A stretch of DNA of 64,000 nucleotides, taken from assembly GCA_045128735.1 (NCBI GenBank), contig JBGVRT010000120.1, positions 127,780-191,779 of the forward strand, read 5' to 3'. Shown in pieces: positions 17,300-28,200 of the stretch. This stretch comes from RGIG8775 sp045128735. Lineage in GTDB: Bacteria; Bacillota; Clostridia; Oscillospirales; CAG-272. Position numbers and translations under genes: made by a program. Positions within the stretch are counted from its first letter, which is position 1. Every line of letters begins with the position of its first letter. Under the pieces are notes generated by a model. The model did no database searches. It was given only the letters and a program-made list of their open reading frames with translations, and was not told the DNA's origin.

Positions 17300-18773
17300 A
17301 AATAGCTTTCTTGTGCGATATGCACCTGCCCGAAAGTAAAAGCTCTCCTCAATACGCGTTTTTTACCGCGCAGTAGATCAGATGCGCCGCGATGGCGTTA
17401 CTACGGTGATAAATCTCGGAGATACCAATTCCTTTGGTGAGATTTCCGTTTTTGAGGATTATATTTCCGAAATGCGCGGATTTGACAGCTATTATGTTTT
17501 TGGAAACGCCGAGGTTCGTGACATCGATACCCTTGAAAAAATGCACTCTCTGAAAACAGATCCTTGTTTCAAGGTGGGAAAGCGAACCTTTCTCGGCATA
17601 AATACCCCCTACGCCGATAATGATGAAAAGGACCGCGCAAGACTTGAAGCCCTTGAGGATGGTGACGTTGTATTCTTACATCACTATTTGAAAAGTCTCC
17701 ATAAGGATAGCCGAGCTTTTTTTGTCGGTCTGCTTGAAAGAAAAAAACTTACCGTCTTTCACGGGCACGCACATTATTCCATAAATGAAACGGTGGGGCG
17801 AAGTCACGTCTATGGACTTCGTGCCCTTGATCCCGATAAGTCGGTTGGAAATTATCCTTGCATAACCTACGCTGAAGTTACAGATGAAAGCATTGAACTT
17901 GAGGAAAAACTATTTGTCGTCGGAAGTGCCGCGTTTGATGTCAGATATTACTTTGGAATTTCTTGTGTCGATAATAAAAAAGACATAAGCTACGCTATTG
18001 AAAACAGTGTTGGAAATCTCGAAATCCGTTGCAGAAGCGCTAAAGACGTCGATTATTCGGCAATTTCGTTGATTGAAAAATGGCGTGCTTGCAGCGGTCG
18101 TTATCTTTCGCTTCATATGCCCGATATAAAATACTGTGACGGTGAATTCTCGGGCGTGGATAAATGGTATGCCGCCCTTGAATTTGCTAAAGCTCTCGGT
18201 GTAAACGGAGTTACAATTCATCCGCCGGTAGCAAGTCGGCTTGAAATGAAGAACGGTGCTGTATACGGTGAATTTTTGCGGTATTACGCAGATGCTGTAA
18301 GATTTTTAGGCGCCGGCGTAGTCGTCGGCATTGAAAATATGCATATGAGTAAAGGCGAGATAAACGACGGCTCTTGCAGATTCGGGGTTTGCCCCGAGGA
18401 GGTTTCTTTGTGGATAGATGCGATCAATGAAGAACTGGGAGATCCCGAAAGGGTAGGACATGTTCTTGACGTCGGACACGCGAGAAATAACGGAATTATC
18501 GCAAGTACCAATCCCGTGGGGCGTTGGTATGAAAAGATGGGTAAGCGAACGGTGGCTTACCATATTCACCAAGCGGTAATGGAAAACGGCGAGATGAAAA
18601 ATCACCGAGCCATTGAAAATTGGTTTGGTCCGATGATATCCTATGTGTCATTTTTATATGCATGGGAGACCGAAATGATAAACCGTGTACCTGTGTTCCT
18701 CGAGGTCAGAGGCGCAGAAAATTACGAAAAAAGCCTTAGGGCATTTGAAAAAAACTTTAATGAGAAGATTTGA
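17296..18773 (+). CDS. Metallophosphoesterase / xylose-isomerase-type TIM-barrel fusion, frameshifted
   Basis: Two enzyme domains appear fused. The first is a calcineurin-like metallophosphoesterase: CDMHLP (DxH) at the very start, NLGDTN, GNAEV (GNHE variant), FLHHYL and FHGHAHYS. The second, over about 260 residues, is an AP-endonuclease-2/xylose-isomerase-like TIM barrel with candidate metal ligands in GIENMH, LDVGHARN, YHIHQ and VFLEVRG. The reading frame breaks: from ATG 17296, which overlaps the previous stop (ATGA), translation hits TAG at 17374. The rest continues in the other frame, needing one extra base near the T6 tract at 17359. From 17382 onward 463 residues are open with no ribosome site before that ATG. 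A sequencing error, a true mutation and programmed -1 slippage are all possible. Confidence 0.8.
17359..17376 (+). other. T6 tract and frameshift stop
   Basis: Positions 17359-17364 are six T's, read as TTT TTT in frame zero; the in-frame TAG is at 17374-17376. Re-reading one T restores a frame that joins the two halves of the metallophosphoesterase domain with its motifs in correct order. Confidence 0.75.
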
Positions 18774-18784
18774 TTGGAGAGAAT

Positions 18785-19882
18785 ATGATTAAAGCAGTTA
18801 TAATAGGCTTTTCACATATGCACTGTAACGAGATCGCGCTTTATATAAGCGAGGAGCCCAATACCGAGCTTGTGGGTATAGCCGACGTAAAAAGCGATCT
18901 CGAGCCCATCCACGCATACACATATACACCTGCGTGGAATCTCGAAAACGTGAGAAAAAATTACTGTTCAAATTACTATGGCGATTACAGAGAAATGCTT
19001 GATGAACTCAAACCCGACATCGCGTTTATCCTTTGCGAAAATGCGCAGAAGCCTGAGGTGGTCGAGGAGTGCGCCAAGCGCGGCGTAAACGTCTCGATAG
19101 AAAAGCCCATCGCCACAAGCATAGAGGAAGCCGAAAAAATACGCGCAAGCGTAGAAAAATACGGCATAGAGGCAGTTGTGAACTGGCCCGTTATTTGGCG
19201 CGGTTACGTGCATAAAATGAAAGCGGCGGTAGATTCGGGAATTGTCGGAAAGCCCCTCAAGCTTCGCTACATTAACGGTCACACAGGCCCTCTCGGTAAG
19301 GGCGCAAAGCACAGGGGAGTGTCTCACAACGTTGAGGAAATAACCGACGGTGAGCGCGCTAAAACCTGGTGGCATAAGCTTGACCACGGCGGAGGAGTTT
19401 TCCTTGATATTGCCTGCTACGGCTGTTTCTTCTCGCGTTGGTTTTTCGGTGATGATGCAGATGCCGTAATGTCCTACGGTGCAAACCTCAACACGCCTTT
19501 CGGCGATACCGAGGATAATTTTGCCGCAATTATCAAGTACGACGGCAGAATGTCTGTTATTGAGGGCACTTGGACTACGCCCCGCGCGGTTATCCCCTCG
19601 GGACCTATGCTTATATGCTCCGACGGAGTTATAATGTGTACGGGCGGCGCTGAGAACGCCCCCGACGTAAAGGTTTACGATATGTTTGGAAACGAGCTTG
19701 AGATTCCCGACGTTGCGCTTGACGGCAGATATAAGAATATGCCGAGTCAGTACGCAGACCACGTTGTAAACGGTACACCTATCCATGAAATGCTGACTCT
19801 TGAAGCCAATATGGACGTTATGGCGCTCCTTGACGGTGCTATAAAGAGCTCGGCAAGCGGAAAAGAGGAGAAAATAAAGTAA
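18785..19882 (+). CDS. Atypical Gfo/Idh/MocA oxidoreductase (GFSHMH type)
   Basis: This 365-residue paralogue of the protein at 14252 has nucleotide loop VIIGFSHMHCNEIA instead of GxGxxG, catalytic Lys in IEKPIATS, VNWPVIW, GGGVFLDIACYGC (family His replaced) and IPSGPMLICSDGVI. The pair may form a heteromer or act on successive intermediates. The ATG at 18785 has GGAGAG about 5 bases upstream. Its stop overlaps the glycyl radical enzyme start (TAATG), so the two are translationally coupled. That coupling makes it a good candidate to act directly before or after the radical step. Confidence 0.85.
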   Translation: MIKAVIIGFSHMHCNEIALYISEEPNTELVGIADVKSDLEPIHAYTYTPAWNLENVRKNYCSNYYGDYREMLDELKPDIAFILCENAQKPEVVEECAKRGVNVSIEKPIATSIEEAEKIRASVEKYGIEAVVNWPVIWRGYVHKMKAAVDSGIVGKPLKLRYINGHTGPLGKGAKHRGVSHNVEEITDGERAKTWWHKLDHGGGVFLDIACYGCFFSRWFFGDDADAVMSYGANLNTPFGDTEDNFAAIIKYDGRMSVIEGTWTTPRAVIPSGPMLICSDGVIMCTGGAENAPDVKVYDMFGNELEIPDVALDGRYKNMPSQYADHVVNGTPIHEMLTLEANMDVMALLDGAIKSSASGKEEKIK

Positions 19883-22098
19883 TGTATACATATGCTGAAC
19901 GACTCAAAGCGATGCGTGATACCAAGATAAGCCATACCCTGCAAAAGCGTAAGCAGAACGGATATACCGACCTTGACGATTTCGGTACTGTTCCGATTTC
20001 GGAGGGCTATTGCGTAGAGCCTTGGTATAACAGCACCAACGGAAGCTTTTACGGCTATGACGGAATGTGCGAAAACTTTGTCAGAGTCATAAACGCTCAC
20101 GTACCATATATCGACAAAAATGAAATGCTTTGCGGCAGATGGCGCGATATGCTTGTAAATTACCGCGGCGACCTTCACTATATGCCAGATTGGCTTAAGA
20201 ATAATCTTAAAAATCTTGAGTTTATAAAGAACGGCGCGACTAATCAATGGAGCAAGCGTTGGGATGAGCAGAGATTTCCGTACGACCACTTAAAGCCGCT
20301 TCAGGCAAAATATAATATTACAACGGGTATCGACGGCGACGCCCATTTTGCCTGCGATTACAAAATAGGCTTCGAGCTCGGCTTTGGCGGCTTGCTTGAA
20401 AAGCTCCGTAAGTACAGAGAGTTAAATCCCGATAAAAAGGCTTTCTACGATGCCGAGGAGCGTACGTTAGGCGCAATAATCGACTTTGTTGACCGACACT
20501 GCACGGCACTTAAAGAAATGATTTCGCAGGAGATGAACGAGGCGGTAAGGGCTAACCTTGAGGGAATGCTTGAGACTTGTGAAAACGTTAAGTACGGTGC
20601 TCCCAAGACTCTCCGTGAGGCTTGCCAATGGACGGCGTTCTTTAACTGCGCGTCGCGTATCTATACCCGTGACGGTGCCGGATTTCAGCTTGACGTCCTG
20701 CTTTACCCTTTCTACGAAAACGACGTAAAAGAGGGAAGAATTGACGATGAAACAGCAAAGTTCCTTATAGCAAATCTTCTGCTTATCGACCCTCATTATT
20801 ATCAGATCTCGGGTGTTGACGAGAACGATAAGGATATGACAAATCATTTGTCGTATCTCATTCTCGAAGCGGCGGATTCAATAAATATCGCCTGCAACCT
20901 TACTGTGCGCGTTCACGAGAACTGTGACCGAGAATTCCTAAAAAAAGCCGTTTATTATCTGCTTAAAAACAAAAACGGATGGCCGCGATTCTGTAACGAT
21001 AAGGCGCTTGCCGAGGGATATATGCGTAACGGCATAGATAAAAAGACGGCACGCGAGCGCATTGCTGTGGGATGCAACTGGATGTGCGTTCCCGGAAAAG
21101 AATTTCCAATGAACGACACAGTAAAAATAAATATTGCCAAGGTAATGGAGGAGGCTCTCAAGGATATGCGCGCCGAGAAAGAACGCAGCACCGAAAGGCT
21201 TTATGAGCTTTACCTTGATCACCTTAAGATCGCGATAGAGACCACCGCCGCAGGTATCAACCACCATATAGACCACGCGTGGGAGGTAACCCCCGAGCTT
21301 GTGATGAATCTCCTTATGCACAACACACTTGAGCGCGGAGAGGATATTTCGCAGTGCGCTCAGCTTTATACGGTAGGAGTTGACGGTGCGGGTCTTGCGG
21401 TCGTTGCCGATTCCTTTGCGGCTCTTGTTACACGTGTTGAGAAGGAAAAACGCATCACGTGGGACGAGATGTATGAGGCACTTGACAGCGACTTTGCCGA
21501 CGAACGTATCAGAGTTATGATGCAGAACTCTCCGAGATATTGCCACGGAAATACAGTAGCCGACGAGTGGGCGCTCAGGCTTACCGATAGCTGGGTGTCT
21601 ATGATAAAAGCGCAGAAAATGCCCGAGGGCAGACAGCTTATTCCGGGCTGGTTCAGCTGGGCGAGAACTATTGAATACGGCTCAAAGGTTGGCGCAACGC
21701 CAAACGGAAGAAGAAGCGGAGAGCCTATTTCTCACGGCGCAAATCCCAATCCGCACTTCCGCAAAGACGGGGCACCATCGGCACAGTCCAATGGCATAGC
21801 GGCAGTTCAGTGCGGATATGGAAATACCGCACCTCTGCAGATTGAGTTTGACCCTATGATAACTATTGAGGAGGGCGGAGTAGATGCGGTACTTAACCTC
21901 ATCGAAGGTCACTTCAAGAGGGGCGGAACGCTTATAAATATCAACGTTCTTGACGGCGATAAGCTTCTCGCCGCCAATGAAAACCCCGATCTTTATCCCG
22001 ACCTTGTTGTGCGTGTTACGGGCTTCACCGCCTACTTCGCATCACTTTCCCCCGGCTTCAGACAGCTTGTGGTTGACAGATTCCTCAAGGGAATTTAA
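19882..22098 (+). CDS. Glycyl radical enzyme of unknown substrate
   Basis: This 738-residue pyruvate formate-lyase-like enzyme generates a protein glycyl radical that passes to an active-site Cys for C-C, C-O or C-N bond cleavage under anaerobic conditions. The radical site is RVTGFTAYF with G714, 24 residues before the end. The expected cysteine loop reads AVGCNWMCVPGKEF: C398 is 316 residues before G714, matching the spacing in pyruvate formate-lyase (C419/G734). The dehydratase signature G-C-V-E-P and the paired Cys-Cys of pyruvate formate-lyase are both absent, so it belongs to neither main type. It needs a radical-SAM activating enzyme, and none is in the window. A terminator follows. 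Confidence 0.9.
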   Translation: MYTYAERLKAMRDTKISHTLQKRKQNGYTDLDDFGTVPISEGYCVEPWYNSTNGSFYGYDGMCENFVRVINAHVPYIDKNEMLCGRWRDMLVNYRGDLHYMPDWLKNNLKNLEFIKNGATNQWSKRWDEQRFPYDHLKPLQAKYNITTGIDGDAHFACDYKIGFELGFGGLLEKLRKYRELNPDKKAFYDAEERTLGAIIDFVDRHCTALKEMISQEMNEAVRANLEGMLETCENVKYGAPKTLREACQWTAFFNCASRIYTRDGAGFQLDVLLYPFYENDVKEGRIDDETAKFLIANLLLIDPHYYQISGVDENDKDMTNHLSYLILEAADSINIACNLTVRVHENCDREFLKKAVYYLLKNKNGWPRFCNDKALAEGYMRNGIDKKTARERIAVGCNWMCVPGKEFPMNDTVKINIAKVMEEALKDMRAEKERSTERLYELYLDHLKIAIETTAAGINHHIDHAWEVTPELVMNLLMHNTLERGEDISQCAQLYTVGVDGAGLAVVADSFAALVTRVEKEKRITWDEMYEALDSDFADERIRVMMQNSPRYCHGNTVADEWALRLTDSWVSMIKAQKMPEGRQLIPGWFSWARTIEYGSKVGATPNGRRSGEPISHGANPNPHFRKDGAPSAQSNGIAAVQCGYGNTAPLQIEFDPMITIEEGGVDAVLNLIEGHFKRGGTLININVLDGDKLLAANENPDLYPDLVVRVTGFTAYFASLSPGFRQLVVDRFLKGI

Positions 22099-22100
22099 CG

Positions 22101-22130
22101 AAAGCTCCGACCTTTTCGGTCGGAGCTTTT
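22101..22130 (+). terminator. Terminator of the catabolic operon
   Basis: A 12-bp perfect stem (AAAGCTCCGACC/GGTCGGAGCTTT) with a TTTTC loop starts 3 bases after the glycyl radical enzyme stop. Confidence 0.92.
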
Positions 22131-22148
22131 AATATTAGTAGAAATGTG

Positions 22149-22177
22149 TTGACAAAACCTGATTTTAGTGATATACT
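22149..22177 (+). promoter_or_regulatory. Promoter of the secreted glycoside hydrolase
   Basis: TTGACA, 17 bases, TATACT; the start codon is 81 bases downstream of the -10, leaving a leader of about 70 bases. Confidence 0.85.
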
Positions 22178-22257
22178 TAAACTGTGTTATTATATCTTTG
22201 TATATTTGTACTTTACGCAGGAATAAAAGGAGTAAGATTTTTGAAAGGGGAAGAAAA

Positions 22258-25200
22258 GTGAAAAAGCATTTGATTAAAGCTTTGATTATTCTCACACTTT
22301 TTTGCACGTTAATAGCAACGTTATCTCTTGGGGCGAGTGCGGCGGTAAGAACCGATGCCCGTAATCTTCTTGACGGAGTGGATTTTGATGATTACACGTC
22401 CACATCGGAAAATGAGTCCTATATCAGAAAAAAGACGGGAATGTTTTTCTCATCACAGATTGAGGACACCTTCCGTAGCGGAATAAAAATTGTAGAGGAA
22501 AGTAAAGGCGATTATGCTCTCTCGGTGCAGACAGCTCCTGTTTTCGTCAATGGAACTGTTCGGAATGAAAATAAAAAGGACAATTTCAACGATGTGAAAT
22601 ACGCAAAATCGGGTGATATTCTCGATTTGTTCTACACAAAGGACGGACCCGAAAAGTTTACGTTTTCCTTTGATATGACTATCAAGAATCTTGACGACAC
22701 CTCTTATAAATTTAATGTAGCCGCAACTACCGACGGTGGCACAAACGAAAGATATTCTCCGTACAGAGGATGTTCGATGTTCTCCTTTATTGGACATTCT
22801 TACTGTATGAAGGTTACGGGTGCAAATCTTCCCTTGCTTGAGGATACGGTAATAGACGGTGTTACCTACAAAAAGGGAACCGTTCCCGATGTCAGAAAGA
22901 ATATGGGTTACTTTTATGCAGTGGGAAAGGCTCTCTCTTCAAGCAATGCTTCGGATAATATAGCCTTTACAAATTCAAAATGTACGACTCCCACTACAAC
23001 CGTTGAAGGTGTGACTATCGGAGACTGCATTACTCCTGCACAAATGGGGCAGAGTGCTTTTACATACACCGTTGGAGAGCCTATCAAGGTGCGCTTTGAG
23101 TGTACGAGAACTGACAGCAAGCTTTCGGTTGCCGTATACATTGGAAATAAGCTTTTTTATACTCGAAGCATTACGTCGGATAAAATAAACACCGATGAAG
23201 GCAAAATGTTCGGTTGGCGAATAAATGACAACTTGATGCATTATACCCTTGATAACATAGACCTTGACATAAAAGAGTGCGGAGGCAACCATACAGGGGC
23301 GTGGGCTGACGTTAATACAACCATAACCGAGCATAAGGATGCAAACGGAAATCTGTTGGGACAGTATATAACCCGCGAATGCAACCTTTGCAAAAAAACA
23401 GAGACGGTATACTCAAACGTTATATATCAGGGGAAAGACGCCGGTGCAACGACGGGTCCCATACTTTTCACTATGGGTAATGACGTTGATTTCTACAACG
23501 ATATTCTTTGCGGAAAGGATATCTGGATCTCGTTTGAAATTGGCGTGCAGGAATTACCTACCGATACTACCGGAAAATCTTTATTCACTATTATGCATGC
23601 CGATTATGCAAAGCTTTTGCGGCTTTTCGAGGGCGGAGAACTGCGCTTACACAGTAGCTCGGTTTCGAGTGAAGGCATATTTAACGCCCAGGAAAGCGAC
23701 CTGAGGCTTGAGGTGGGAAAGAGCTACAAGATAGATATTTACATAGACGGTGCAACCGAGCGCTATGACGTGTTTATAGACGGCAAATTTTTCGGTTCAG
23801 ACACCTCGGATTTTGATCATGGATCGGGTGAAACGTATAAGCTGAGGGTATCGGATACCGATACGGGAAAGTATGCTGTCTCCGATATGGCGGTATATAC
23901 GATGGTTGACCCATCAAACCACAACCACACCTTCGACTGTGAGGTTACTGACAGCAAGTATCTTATAACTTCCGCCGTATGTAACGCACGTGGCGTTTAC
24001 TATAAGTCCTGTATCTGCGGTGTTGCGGGTAGTGAAACCTTCAACAGCAAGGAGTTCGGAGACCACAGCTACACAATAGAGGAGGCAACCGACTCAGCAC
24101 TTGTAAGCAAGGAGAACTGTATTGCTCCCGCGGTGTACAAAAAGGCCTGTGAGTATTGCGGCGGTTTTGGAAGTGAAACCTTTAACGGTACTGTGCTTGG
24201 CGACCATAGCTTTACTCTTGAAAATCCTGTTGCTTCCGCACTTAAGACATCGGCAACCTGCAAGAAACCCGCGGTTTACTATAAAACCTGCGTGTATTGC
24301 GGTGAAAACGGAAAAGAGACCTTTGAATACGGTGAGCCGGTTGACCATAGCTTTACCGCAGAGGTTACGACGTATACTCATATGAAAAAGCGTGCTACCT
24401 GCACATCGGCGGCGGTTTACTGTAAATCCTGCGAATATTGCGGTATTTCGGGCGATGAAACCTTTGTTTACGGCGAGCCCACAGCTCACGAATACGTTAA
24501 CGAGGTTGTTGACAGTAAGTATCTTGCGTCTGCCGCAGGTGCCGGAGCTTACGCTGTGTATTATAAATCCTGCGTGTGCGGCGGTTACTCAGATGAAACC
24601 TTTGATACTACTCCCGTTCTTTGGACAGAGTACGCTGAGGGAATTGCGGGCGAAACCGTAAGTGTTAAGCTTAACGTCAAGTATAATCCCGGTATCGTTG
24701 CGGCTTACGTAAAGGTGAATTTTGACGAAACTAAGCTCCAGCTTGTTTCTGCCGAAAACGGAGTTATATTCGAGGACAAGGTTTTCGGAGACGAATTTAA
24801 TGACGGATATATTCTCACGTGGGACGAATCTCTCAAGGAGAATAATACCTTCGACGGCACGCTTGCGGTGCTTAACTTTAAGATACTTGAAGGCACCGAA
24901 AAGGGTAAGACTGAAATATCGGTATCGGTCACCGATGCGGGTATTATCAACTATGACCTTGAAAAGATAAATGTAAAGTGCGAAAAGAGTATAATAAAGG
25001 TTGTCAGCTCAGTTGAGACCGACCTGTATGTTCCTCAAGTCGCAGCTGTTAACGGCAATATTACCGTGTTTGAATTTAAGGCGGCTTACCTTCCCACCGA
25101 CATCGGAGTGACAAAATACTATCCTTTGCTGACCCTCAAGAGAGAGGGCGCAACCCTTGACCTGCTTTACTTTGAAGCTTCAAGCGGCGAGGTGGCGATA

Positions 25201-28200
25201 AGAACTGCCGACGGAGATTATGAGACACTGATGCTTGATTCGGGTAAGGTTACACTTAGCGGTGAGAGTACGCAGATGGCGGTTATTTACGACGACGCGA
25301 ATGCCCTTGTGAGATACTACGTGGGCACGCACCTGCCTTATTACCACAACGGAGAGGGAGTTGCACTCTCAAACGACGTTGCGGTATATGGCAACAGCTT
25401 TGCGAACTATGTCGGTAATGCCGAAATCAGCTTTATAAGCACTACCGCCGAGGAGCTTGACGTAAGCGTTAAGGGAATAAACGTATACAATATCAACGAG
25501 TCGGGCACCTCGGAAATAGTCGCGTTTCAGGAAAACGATATTACTAAGGGCATAAGACTTCTTTCTGGTGTTGATATGCCGTGGTACGCCCTTATCGGCT
25601 ACGATGTTGAAACCTTTATCGACGGAGTAAGTCAGGGCGAATATGAGTTGTCCTCACACAAAATTTATTCAAGTATAATTGCCAACGACAGAACCGTACT
25701 CCCAACAGATTACGGCTTCAGATATTTCTCGGCACTTGCAATTGAAGAGGTCAACGTCAAGAGCGACAAGAGCTATTATATGATACTCAAGCCCTTTACC
25801 CTCGTAGGGAAAAGCAAGTATTACGGCTCAGCGGTCAAGATAATCGTCAGTGAGGACGGCTCTTACTTTGACGAGTCGTACGGCACTCCCATACGCAAGA
25901 ACTCAATTCTTGCCCTTGACTTCAATACCTCGCTCAGCGTTCCCGAATACATCAATTCGGTAGAGGGGATCGCGGTGGATGCATCGTTGAACGGCGGCAC
26001 TATTTCCGACGGTAAATGGAGCTACTCCTCAAATGCTCTGGCGTTTGAGGATAGGCTCGGTATATTTGAGCTTGATAAATACGGCATTGAGTTTGATTTT
26101 TGCTTTGACTCGTTCGTGAACAAGGAGACATCAATATTCACGATTATAACCGACGGTGACGGAAAGCTTGATGACAACTCTGACTTCACAATACCTTTCC
26201 GTATGGATACAAGCGGAAAAGTGTTTAATAACAGTTCAAAAGCACTAACGTATCAGCTCGAAACGGGAAAGAGATATAAGTTTGAAGCAGTCGTTGACAA
26301 TATCGACAAAACAATTACTATCTATGTAAACGGCAACAAGATTTCAGAAACGGCTCACGGCATAACGCCAAACGTTTACAACTGTTTCCGCTTTATGGAC
26401 GGTTCGAGAAATTGCTCGATGTGGATAGACAATTTCACGATTTACGGTATAGAGGGTGAACGAGTAAGTAATACTCTTAACGCTGCAGAGGGTACTTACG
26501 TAAGAGGCGGCTCATATGCCGACACCGTTATGGACATCTCCGACGGAAATCTTCAGGTGAAAATATCCAGCCTTACGAACAATAACACCGATACAACCCG
26601 AAAGGCACTGATTCGCTTTGATATATCGGGGCTTGATGCTAATACGGTCAAATATGCGCCTTTTGCCCTCTCAATGCCTAACGTCAGCGATGAAAGATCT
26701 TTCAGACTGTCGCTCATTCCGTCAACATGGAGCAGTGACAGCGTTACGTTTAACAGTATGCCGCAGGCTACAAAGATTATCGGAGAAAATATCAAGCCTT
26801 TTAGTAATGTTGTAGATATGTCAAGCCATATCACAGACGCGCTTTCGAGGGGAGAAACTTCAATATCTATTCTTGTTGAAGCAGAAAACGTTACCGAGGG
26901 TCAGACGATGATAACCTTTTCGGACAGTGTAAGACCCCATATATCGATTTATAACGAGGTTCCCGAAAACGGATATCTTACAAAGCTTTCGAATGATGAA
27001 GCGGTAAACGAGTCTGTATGGGAATGGGCTCAAAAGATGTATGACGAGTGGTACGCAAGATATCAGGCGCTTCCCGAGGTAAATACCGATGCCGAGCTTA
27101 TCGTAAGCGACAGCACTCAGTATACAAAGAAGAACTACGCGTCGTCACATTCAACAACTTATGACAGTAAAAAAGTCGAATACAGCTCACGCCCTCTTTC
27201 GGCAATAACCGATCTTGACAGTAAGGTTAGCGATGAATTCAAAAACGCTGATTTTGACATCTACGGCGGAATTATGATAGAGTCGCTTAAGCAAAATGCT
27301 ACTGGATACTTCTACACCGAAAAGATTGACGGAAGATGGTGGATAATCGATCCTCTCGGATATCCATATATCTCGGTCGGACTGAGCGATATCCACTATT
27401 CACAGCTTGGCTCGAAGTTGCAGAAGAATAACGTGCTTAAAGAGTACGGAAGCTTTGAGAATTGGGCTGTGGCAACTACTGCGCGCGTAAGAGACGGACT
27501 TTCATTCAATTCCACGGCGCGTCCCGTTGCGGAAATAAGGAATCTTGAGAATGGCTTGCCCTTCATCTATGCGCCTACAAGCGTGATGTCGAGCTACGGA
27601 GCTATAAAGGGAATAAGAAACACAGGTAGCGGAAGCACTCTGTTTACAGAGAACAACACAATGCCCGTGTTTGACCCCAAGTTTGCCGAGTATGCGGAGC
27701 TTTGGGCGGAAAAGTATATCACTTATAACGGAGAGAAGAGACTTATCGGTTATACCTCGGATAACGAGTTGCCTATGAATCTCGATATGCTCAAGCGTTC
27801 GTTGGCTGTCGTGCCCGATAAGGAGGTCAATTATTACACCTACGCCTGCGCTTGGACTTGGCTCAAGAATATGACGGGCAAGGAAAAGGTAAGCTTTGAC
27901 GACGTTACCGACGAATTAAGCCAGCTTTACCTCGGCTTTGTATGGGACAGATACTATTACGTGGTAGCGAATGCAGTCAAGAACGTGGATCCCGACCATA
28001 TGTATATGGGAACTCGCTTCCTCACAAAGGTAAACGAAACCGAGTGGGTTTACCGCTTCTCGGCGCAGTATCTTGATTGTATGACGATCAACTGGTATTT
28101 CGAGTGGGAGCCGGGGAGCGAATCTCTCTATAACATTGAGCGCTTCGGCGATATGCCTTTCGTGGTTACAGAGTTCTATACCAAGGCGGGCGACTCGGGG

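Noticed and set aside
17374..17376. TAG as a reassigned or readthrough codon
   Set aside because: Readthrough would continue in the wrong frame; the downstream domain is in another frame, so a one-base shift is required.
19882..22098. Calling the radical enzyme pyruvate formate-lyase
   Set aside because: The Cys-Cys active site is missing and the context is a sugar-type operon without an activase or formate transporter.
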